Assembly (NCBI GenBank): GCA_013399895.1
Contig: VXBA01002668.1
Location: forward strand, 372,001-436,000
Length of the DNA: 64,000 nucleotides
Direction: 5' to 3'
From: Serilophus lunatus
Lineage: Eukaryota > Chordata > Aves > Passeriformes > Eurylaimidae
Below the pieces are notes generated by a model. It was not told the origin of the DNA. It saw only the letters and a program-made list of their open reading frames with translations, and made no database searches. Numbering within the stretch: the first letter of the stretch is position 1; each line of letters begins with the position of its first letter. The position numbers and the translations under genes are program-made. Positions 55,595 through 64,000 of the stretch are shown here, piece after piece.

Positions 55595-55783
55595 TGTAAG
55601 AAAGATTGAAGACTAGAACAGGCTATCTAGAAAAGTTCTGGGATCTCCATCCTTGAACATATTCAAAACTCAATGGGATTCAACCCTGAGAACCTGCTGT
55701 AGGTGACCTTGCTTTGAGCAGGGGGCTCGGACAAGACAGTCTCTAGAGGGGCCTTCCAAACTCAAAAATTTCATTATTTTGTG
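55595..55783 (+). repeat. Third CR1 LINE 3' fragment
   Basis: CTAGAACAGGCTATCTAG, ATATTCAAAACTCAATGGG, AACCTGCTGTAGGTGACC and CAGGGGGCTCGGAC, then a CCTTCCAAACTC end and TGTGACTC. Its 3' UTR type differs from that of the copy just upstream. Confidence 0.88.
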
Positions 55784-58499
55784 ACTCTACATATGTAGTA
55801 TATGTGACAGAAAGATTAAATAGTACAAAGGTGAACTTATAATTGAACCCACACATATCCCACTCTCAGCTACAGCTGACATGTTGCCCAATATAAACTA
55901 AATTAATGGAAAGATGCCATACTGTGTTCACAAATGAAGATTTTGCTGGAACAGTATGAATGGTTATTAGCTTTTACCCGTGAGGTGCTCATGTTTCACC
56001 CAGTGTGGGTCATACACTGTACAAATACAGTTGTAATATTCCTATCAGAATAGATAGTTGGCTGTTCAAACCAATTAGAATGACTTAAGGCAACGTGTAC
56101 TTACAGTCTTGTTTAAACGTTATGGCCTGGAAATGGCAAGTGCAATCCCACAGGTGGTGACACTAAACAAGCAGTATCAGTCACAGGTAGCTAATAGAGG
56201 ATGGGTGTTCCTATTTTCCTGTTGGCACAGTTCCAGCTGGTGGCTTGATGATAACACAGCTCTATCTTGGCATTCAAATGCACAATACTCATTTAAATTT
56301 ACTTTTTTTTTTTTTTCCCCCTAGCTGGTATAAGCAATGTTGTCCCAAATCATGGGAAATGCTCAGTGTATAGCGATCCAAGGGCTGAGATATGTTTGGG
56401 TTATGCTTAGCACAGAGAAGCTGAAACAGAGCAGCCATATCTCATTTGCCCTCCTTCTCCATAAGGTCATTCCAGCAGCTGCGAGAATGACTGAAATAGA
56501 AGCTAGCTTAGGCAATGTGGGTTTTTTTGCATCCAGCTGTTCCTGGTATCTAGCTGTATCAACTGGAGATTCCCTGGGAGGAAGGGAATTCCCATATAAT
56601 CAAGGTGGTTTAATATCTGTATGCAAAAAATTATGTGGAAATATGTGGGGATGGGCGTGTGATCCATGTGAGCCATACATATGTAAAAATTCACATACTG
56701 GAGTTGCTGTGTCAATTGTCTGTTAGGAGCCATTTCTGTTTTTAGTGTATCTGAATGAGAAAAAGAAATAAAGTGTGATTTCTTATTTTCTGTTGCAAGA
56801 TCTGTAGCTAATCTGCTTTGGATAGCTAGGTTTTCTAGAGTGGAAAGCACTGAGACATTACAAACTCCAACAAGTTGGAGTTTCAATTCTCACACTCCTA
56901 TTTTATATCACGCAGCTGCTGGAGCTGCGGACCAAACAGGCAGCTGGCAGAAAGCTGCCCACAACCAGCAGCTTCCTACATTCTGCAGGTGTTGCTGGGC
57001 AGAAATATCCGGAGACCAATTGGTAGCACCCACCTGCTTTCTGGCATGGGTGGAGGGGATATAAATCAGCAGCAGAGAAGGAATGTGGGAAGTACTTACC
57101 TTGGCTATTGTGAAGATGTGGTGTTTGCTGCCTTGGTGGATTGGCTAGCACTGCTGAATGCAAGTTGCTAATTCAGTACACAGTGCTTCTCCCTCCACTG
57201 ACTTTAAGAGTTAAATGTCAGATATCTTATCAAAAAGTTAAAAAACAAACTGAAGGTAATGAATAGCAGTCAAGCAAATTATGTCAGCTACTTGGAGAGT
57301 AGCAATTATTCAATGCTATACTCATATGGGTGCCACATGACAAAAGACCACAGGCATGGGAGCCTGTAAGTATTACTGTTGTTTTCATTAGAGGGTTCTA
57401 TGATAGGTTCTACTTTCATGAGTAAATAATAAACTGTAAACAGTTTGTAGGCTCCACCATCTGTTCAAGTTCCCTATACTTTATATTTTTAAGTCCTAAA
57501 AAGCTAAAAATTATTTTCAGTTTTAGATGAGCTTCATGTGGACGCTTAGATGTTGCAAATGTCACACTTTTGTGTGTGCAAAGTGGTTCTCTATGGCTAG
57601 GAATTGGGACCTTTGGGATGATCTGTAAAATCTTTCTTTTTTCTCCTCTTTTAGAAGATGCTGAGTCTATTGGACAGTGGATCCAACTAAGGATGCCTTC
57701 ATCATTTTGAGATGTGTTTGATATACTTGGGTTTCACTTTTCTATTGACCAATAAGATTCTAACACCTGTACTTCCTTGCTAACTTCCTGGTTGATACGT
57801 CCAACAGATCAGAATCTAGTTTGCTTGACTTTGTCTCTCATGTAGCTGCTATGCAGAACCAGTCCTGCTTTCTGCTCTTAACTGTCCTGGCTCAGCCCAA
57901 AAAATAAATAACATTCTTATAACTGGTTAATTACAGTAGAGTAATCATAAAAGCCTTAGAATTGCTATAAGCAGTAACAAGCTGCATCTTGAACTATGAA
58001 ACCATCTTTTAGTGACTGACACTGCTATGTCAATGAAACTTAAGCATGAATGCACCCTAATAATAATTTTCCAACTGTCTCTTTGAGGCAGTCAGATTGG
58101 TTTTGAAATAAAACCAACCAACCCATTTCTTCTATTAAATACAGAAAATGTAGGAATATAAAACTCTTAATTTGAGTAGCTAAACCATTTAACTCTTTCA
58201 GTTGCAGGCTGTAAGAGCTTCTGGAACCTGCCATATTGTTTGAATGAGCTGTCTGTATGAGCTTGGCCTGACAGAACCTGCGGTGTGAAAATGTCTTGTA
58301 CTATACACCTTGTGAGGGGCTTCAGTGAAATCAGTGGGGCCATTTGTTGCATGTGCATTTGTCTGGCAGTTTGGGACTGTATCACTCACAGTCTTTTTAG
58401 TTCCTTTGCATTTGGAAAATGAGGAAAAAAAGAGTTTAATTTAACGAATCTTTTCCAGATAACTGGCATGTACCTTGGAAGACTAAGCATACTTAAAGG

Positions 58500-58592
58500 G
58501 GAGGTGTGATTCTTGGGGGTATCCTGTTCAGGGCCAGGAGATGGACTTTGATTACTCTTATGGGTCCTTTCCAACTCAGAATATTCTATATT
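58500..58592 (+). repeat. CR1 LINE 3' end fragment
   Basis: GGTGTGATTCTTGGGGGTAT, CAGGGCCAGGAGATGGAC and GGTCCTTTCCAACTCAG, then AATATTCT. This is the CR1 3' end also used as the tail of the songbird tRNA-SINE. Confidence 0.88.
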
Positions 58593-59066
58593 CATGTTGA
58601 AAGATTAAAGATGTTCATTTAAGAGAAGTATTAAATTCACAGAAGTCTGGGGAAAATTAAACCAGTGCTTTGTGTTTACAGTTAATTTAAACTGGGAGGA
58701 AAAATTATTCCAGGGGTATTATTTTTACTGCACAATCATGAGAATTTCTTCCTGTCACTGCAGTTGCTCATGTAAAAGGCAATGACTCCTTTTGCTTTGC
58801 AGCACATGATTTTGTTAGTGAGGACCCCTCCAAGAAAGTCACAAGACTTTCCCCTTCATGAGAGCACATCATGTTGCCATGTTTCTTTCCTGTTATGTGT
58901 TTGGTGAACAAACAATCCTTCTGTGACTTCATCCAGTGATCCAATTCACACTAACCAGGAGGACTTAAGCTTTGAACTTTTGTATACAGCAATCTCCTCT
59001 GTCTTACTACATTTTTAAAGCATTTTAGATTAAAACCAAGCTCTATTTTTGACGCCTCGTCAAAAT

Positions 59067-59130
59067 GTTGTTGTGGTTTTTTTTTTTTGGTGGTGTTTTG
59101 GTTTTTTTTGTTTTTTGGGGTTTTTTTTGT
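59067..59130. repeat. T/G-rich low-complexity tract
   Basis: Runs of T broken by G or GG (for example GGTGGTGTTTTGG and GGGGTTTTTTTTG). Possibly a decayed poly-T of a retroelement; no element body is recognisable beside it. Confidence 0.8.
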
Positions 59131-62100
59131 ACAAGAATGCTACTGTGGTGGTATATTAGGGCACTTGAGCCTGAAAACATGTCAGGTCAGCCCTTGTGAA
59201 GTGAATCTCAAACTGAAACCCCTTTGCTTTTTCTGACTACATCAGCTGGTATGATAAATTTAACTCTCCTTGCAAGCTGGTTTATATAGACACCAATCCT
59301 GGTTGTTAAAATGCTTTGATTCAAGTGGAAGATACATTGTGGTGGGAGCTGAATTCTGCAAAGCCTTCTAGCCAGTTTCAGGACAACATTGCTCTCCAAT
59401 TTGCTTGGTTTCACTGAATGCTACCTGGTAAGCAAGTTTCACCTAGGATGACTTGCAGAGCTGGCGAGCAGGAATCTGTAATAATAGCAGCCCTGGGTGT
59501 TGGTTCTCTACTCTGTGGCACCATAGCAATTTGGGAGTGGCTTTGTTTAATTAATAATCAAAATATTCTACTTGCTACCTCTAGTTTGATCAGGGAAGTG
59601 GAGAGTGAACCTGTCTGTGGCTTATAACAGTAATGAGGTTTAAATATTATGGCAGATAAATGGCACATACTTTATCCATGAAGGAAGATAATCCTTTTCC
59701 TTTCTTTTTGCGTTCTATGTTAAGACAGTATTGCATTTTGAATGTGCTGGAGACAGTATCCTAATGCAGGAAGGCAGTTCTCAGTCAGCTAATTTGAGAT
59801 GGCTAAAAGTTACTGCTGGGTTTACTGGTTAAACAATAGCTTGTAGCTAAGTCGTAAGAAGAGTATTACTGCAGTTCTTCCAACAGGAAGTGAGTTGGAT
59901 ATAAAACTAAATGCAAATAAAAGCTCCACCCTACAGTTTGAGGAGGGGGTGTTAATATTATTCTATGTTTTTAAGATTATGTTATTCTGCAGTTCATGCT
60001 AAGTCATGAACTTAGCAAAGACATTAATGAAAGACCCAGCAACATCTTTTTTTCACATCAGCTGCAGGCACCAGTGTTGATATTTTGGAAAAGAGATGTA
60101 TATTTGGAGGCTGTAATAATAACACCAGTTCTTTGTTTTAGTGAAGGTATCCCTGCCCTTTGGCCTATTCGTTGGTTCTGTAACATGCAACTTCAGAATA
60201 ACAGTGGAGTCAGATTCAGGTCATTTTTTTAATTCATTAATTTTTCATTTATTTTTGGACTTTTGCAGAGGGATGAAAATTATGTTTTAGGCAAGCTTTT
60301 TGAAAGGGATGACTGGAGATCCAGAGAGCTATTTATTGTCAACCAAACACTTTAAACAAAAAAAAGCCCTACTCATAAAAACCCAGTGAACCTTCCAAAT
60401 ACTTAACTCGACAGTGAAGAGATTCAGTCTGAAGCATAAGAGCTTTACAGTGGCATCACTAAAGTGTTTGGGGAATACTAATTGTTTTGTGCGTAATATT
60501 GGAGTGCTTGACTGAAGATGGGTTTTTGCTGTGTCAAATTGTCATTTTGGGAAAAAAAAAACTGTAAAAGTTTTTCAAAATTTCTCATTAAAGAAATAAA
60601 AATTGTTTAGAAAAAGTAGTTATTTTGGGTTCATTTCCCAAAATGAGATTGTGTTTTAGGGAATTGTCTGTGCTGCCTCTTGTGGAGATCCACTAAGAAC
60701 TGGGAGTGTGAAGAATTCTGTAACTTTGAAGAATTCTTTAAATGAAAGCATGAATCAATTACAAAATCTGTGTTTTAGAAAAGATTTAACCAGTTGGAGA
60801 GTCTAGTGGAAGATTAGTTAGATGGATAGGTTAAGTCATAATTAGATGGTGATGTAAAATATGGTATGACAGATGAAATTCATAGAGTTCCACAGGAATC
60901 TCCCACTGTTGGTAGAAAATCAGATAGCAGAATTTTGCCTTGTGGACTAAAAGAAAGAATTTAAGTGCTCCTTGAAGCATAGTGAGGCTTTTGAAAATGT
61001 TAGAGCAGGGGATTAGAATTTCTGGAATTGTTATTCATCCAACTTACAACTCCAGGACACAAGACTTGGATCCACAACACAGTTTTTTATTTTGTGCCTA
61101 CTATTCCTGAATTTACTCGGGACTCTCTACTAAGTCATGTTCTTGTTGATTGGAAACACTTTCATTACACATGGGCTAGTTGTTTAGCACTGCACAATGA
61201 CTACAGCTTTTACCATTCTGAAGGAGTTTGTTTTGGACATGTACCTGGGTCATTCCAAAGTTATGGGGCATCTCAGGATGACATCTACACCTTCAGTCCA
61301 GTTTTCCTTAGTAACTCTACCATGTCTCCAAAGAGGAAACCAAATAACCAACAACTGTAAACCTGTAAAATTACTCACATAGATCAATTCAGTTATGAAA
61401 CTATTATAATAATAAAAGGAGAGATAATATAAATGGAGATGTGAGAGCACAGGTTGCTTGCAAGGTTGATGACGCCCCCCTATGTCAGAGGTACCAGAGC
61501 AGAGCAGTGTTGCAAGTGCACACAGCAGTGAAGGAATTAGCAGGGTACAGCGTAGCTACATGAATACTTGGAAAAACTTCTCCTTCCGAGTGGTAAATCT
61601 TGATTTATTTGGTAGAATTCTGTGCATACTTTAATCCTCAAAGGAATAAAATTGGCCTGCGCACAACTGGGGTTGTTTGAGAGACAGAAGTGATCATACT
61701 CTCATTTTGATAGCTGGAATGCACCGGGACCATCATTACTTCTTAGACAGGTGCCTTCAATTCTACACTGTCCCTTTCTCTCAGCCACTGGAGAAATTCC
61801 TCTTTCTTCTTGGGTGAGCCTTGCTATCTTTCTGAGTAGCCTTTCCTTTGCCAGGACTACATGAAGAGTTTCACTTCTACCAGACATGGTTTGAGGCTCA
61901 GTTGTCTGAGGTATGGCCTGTATGTCATATGTTAAGCCTCGATTACGTCTTGGTTCCTGTACAGTTCCCGGCAATTGCCTTTGAACTGAGGCACCAGCTT
62001 AGAATGAGATCTCAGCCTGATTCCTGAATCCCCTGCGGGCATGGTAATGCATATACATATCTATGTGATTATAACTTCTGGCTTTACAATAACATGGCAG

Positions 62101-64000
62101 GGCAACTTTTTTGTTACCTGACTCAAGCTTTTTTAATTAATTGCTTCAATTTTAATTTTTCTCCAATTCTAGTCATGCCAATATTTAATAGTCTTTGAAA
62201 CACTGTCCCTGTGGCACAGAATGTGGAAATATAACACAATATATTGTACAGGGTTGAGCAAGCATGTGTTCAGACATCCTGAACAGGATATGCTGGCAGA
62301 AGTGTCCTGGAACTACCTTCCTCTTAATTCCTGCATTTAGTTCACTTGCAAAGCTAATTGGATATAGTTGCTTCATGTAAGCAGTAGCTTGGCTTGTACT
62401 TCTACTTTGTTTAATGACTAATCTCTTCCAATCTATATATGTTTAGTCAGGAGATGACCTAGGTCAGATAATTGGTCTGCTGCAAATGCTGTTCTACTTG
62501 CAGCATGTTGTGCTTAGCAATAGAAAATCTGTTGAGAATTCTTGTAAAGCAAATCCTTTTCAAAACACTTTTACTGATGGAGAGAAAACGTGTCAGACTG
62601 TGAATGGCTGCTTCCCTATTCCTTACTGACTTGATGTTTTCAAGAACAGTTTCAGAGGTTAAATATACCTGTGCTATATTTATCTATGACAGTTTCCATT
62701 TCCCAAGCTGCTGCTAATTTAAGAACTTCCTTTAGTATTAAGCAATTATTTATAGGTTGGTTAATTTTAAATAATTTGTCCTAAATCTCAGGCCTGTCCT
62801 AAATCTTGTGTACTTTCAATCCTGTTTCTATGAAAGCAAATCTCCATATCTCATTCAAATCGGCTCTACAAATTTCAAATTGCTGTGTCTGTCAAATCTA
62901 CATTTTTAAAACATCTGTCTATGTATGACTCTATACATGTAGACTATGGAAAGGACAAGGGATCTTGCTGAAGCATTGATGCAGGTGGCCTTTTTTCAGT
63001 TAATATTTGGGAACAGGGAGCAAAATTTTTTCATAGCTGTTCTAAACATTTGATATCCATTAAGACCACTGCTTGCTGCTGCAAAATTGAAAAGTCCCAT
63101 GGATTTTTCTGCTTTTTTTGTGAAGAGTGACACGAAAAGTATCCATGAGAAGGTGTTTTCATCATGGTCAATAGTCAATCCTATTCCTCTAAAGGTGAAA
63201 CCGTTCCAAACCAGTAAGTCATTCCTGGAAATGCTGACTGTCAAGTTGGATGAATCTGCCCATCGAAGAAGGACACACTGTCTTGTTACTGTGCCTAGCA
63301 TGATTGTCATGATGTGAACTGATTCTGTGAGATCACTGCTTCTCTGGTGAAGGACGGGGCAGGGCAGGGGGTCAGCTCTGCCAGCCCAGGCTGAAAAATG
63401 CCTCAGTGCTGGCTCTAATTGTATTCCTGTGGCAAGGAGCTCAGAAATGAGAGACTTAACAACTGCACTAAGCTACTGCACCGGAGGATGCTTTTCCTGT
63501 GGTAGCCTGTTCAACAAATCCCCCAAATATACCCACACAGGTTATATGGCTGTCATTCTGGCTTAGGATATTTGTTTCCTTCTTGCCTATTTATAGAAGA
63601 TTAATATTCTGCCTTCTTGCCCCGTGTAATATTCTGGGTTGGAAGGAACATAGGAAGCAACACATCCTATCAACAAATGTGGTAGGGAATGATTCTTGAA
63701 TACTTGATCATTCTTGTCATACTGTTTGACCACTCTTTTTGTTTTGTAAATGTGCAGTGAGACCTTTGATCCCTGAGCTGGTCACATTAAGTTCACTGCT
63801 CAGGGTGAGGTCTGCTGTGCATTCAGCGAAATTTTTGTATCTGCAGAAAAGAATTAGGGGACACAGACTGCTTTGTGCAAACCAACCTGGAAGGATAAAT
63901 GTGTTCTGGAAATTAAGTTTAAGCCGTGCCTCTGCAGAGGTAGTGGCGTTGTTGTGCAGGCTGGCTGCTGCTGCAGCTTAACACAGATTTGCCTTACCCT

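Larger units (their letters stand above)
46582..64000. other. Upstream side of AGR2; no recognised gene
   Basis: It must contain the AGR2 non-coding first exon and promoter, which I could not place. A TATA-like - strand sequence lies at 46882-46890 (TTTATATAT on the + strand), but no clear donor links it to 46581. CR1 fragments occur at 51976-52033, 54355-55783 and 58500-58592, and a T/G-rich tract at 59067-59130. I looked for AGR3 exons (GWGD, YVPRI and LTVRADI coding motifs on the - strand) and found none. Open frames at 61004-61360 (+), 61702-61998 (-) and 62996-63310 (-) resemble no family I know. Confidence 0.65.

Noticed and set aside
63628..63665. Possible reverse CR1 end (TTCTGGGTTGGAAGGAACAT)
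   Set aside because: Too short; the neighbouring CR1 landmarks are absent.

Overview
The window is vertebrate nuclear DNA from a bird, most likely a passerine. Genes have small GT-AG exons in long AT-rich introns. The interspersed repeats are CR1 LINE fragments, a tRNA-Ile-headed SINE with a CR1 tail (TguSINE1 type, known from songbirds) and an avian endogenous-retrovirus solo LTR. There are no bacterial operons and no CRISPR arrays. Most open reading frames outside the exons below look like chance.

Layout. 1-5520: the 3' end of BZW2 (+ strand, last two coding exons and 3' UTR). 5521-22500: intergenic DNA with CR1 remnants and simple repeats. 22500-38070: complete locus of TSPAN13 (+ strand, six coding exons), starting in a CpG island with CRE, CCAAT and GC-box motifs. 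The end of its first coding exon is lost at an assembly gap (N at 22980). 38070-42554: intergenic, holding the tRNA-derived SINE and a CpG-rich patch. 42555-43108: a solo LTR just past the AGR2 3' end. 43249-46581: AGR2 on the - strand, a compact seven-coding-exon gene whose protein I could read in full (172 aa, ending in KSEL). 46582-64000: the upstream side of AGR2, with a CR1 cluster at 54.3-55.8 kb and no gene I can recognise.

The order BZW2 > TSPAN13 > < AGR2 matches human 7p21.1 (ANKMY2-BZW2-TSPAN13-AGR2-AGR3-AHR), so this is a conserved synteny block. The three genes do not form a pathway: BZW2 is a translation regulator of the eIF5-mimic family, TSPAN13 is a four-pass membrane tetraspanin, and AGR2 is an ER-resident protein-disulfide-isomerase-family protein of secretory epithelia. 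I found no convincing new biological system. The points most worth checking are the gap in TSPAN13 exon 1, the GC-rich patch inside AGR2 intron 2, the CpG-rich patch near 39.5 kb, the nested CR1 copies, and a few unexplained open frames at 61-63.3 kb.
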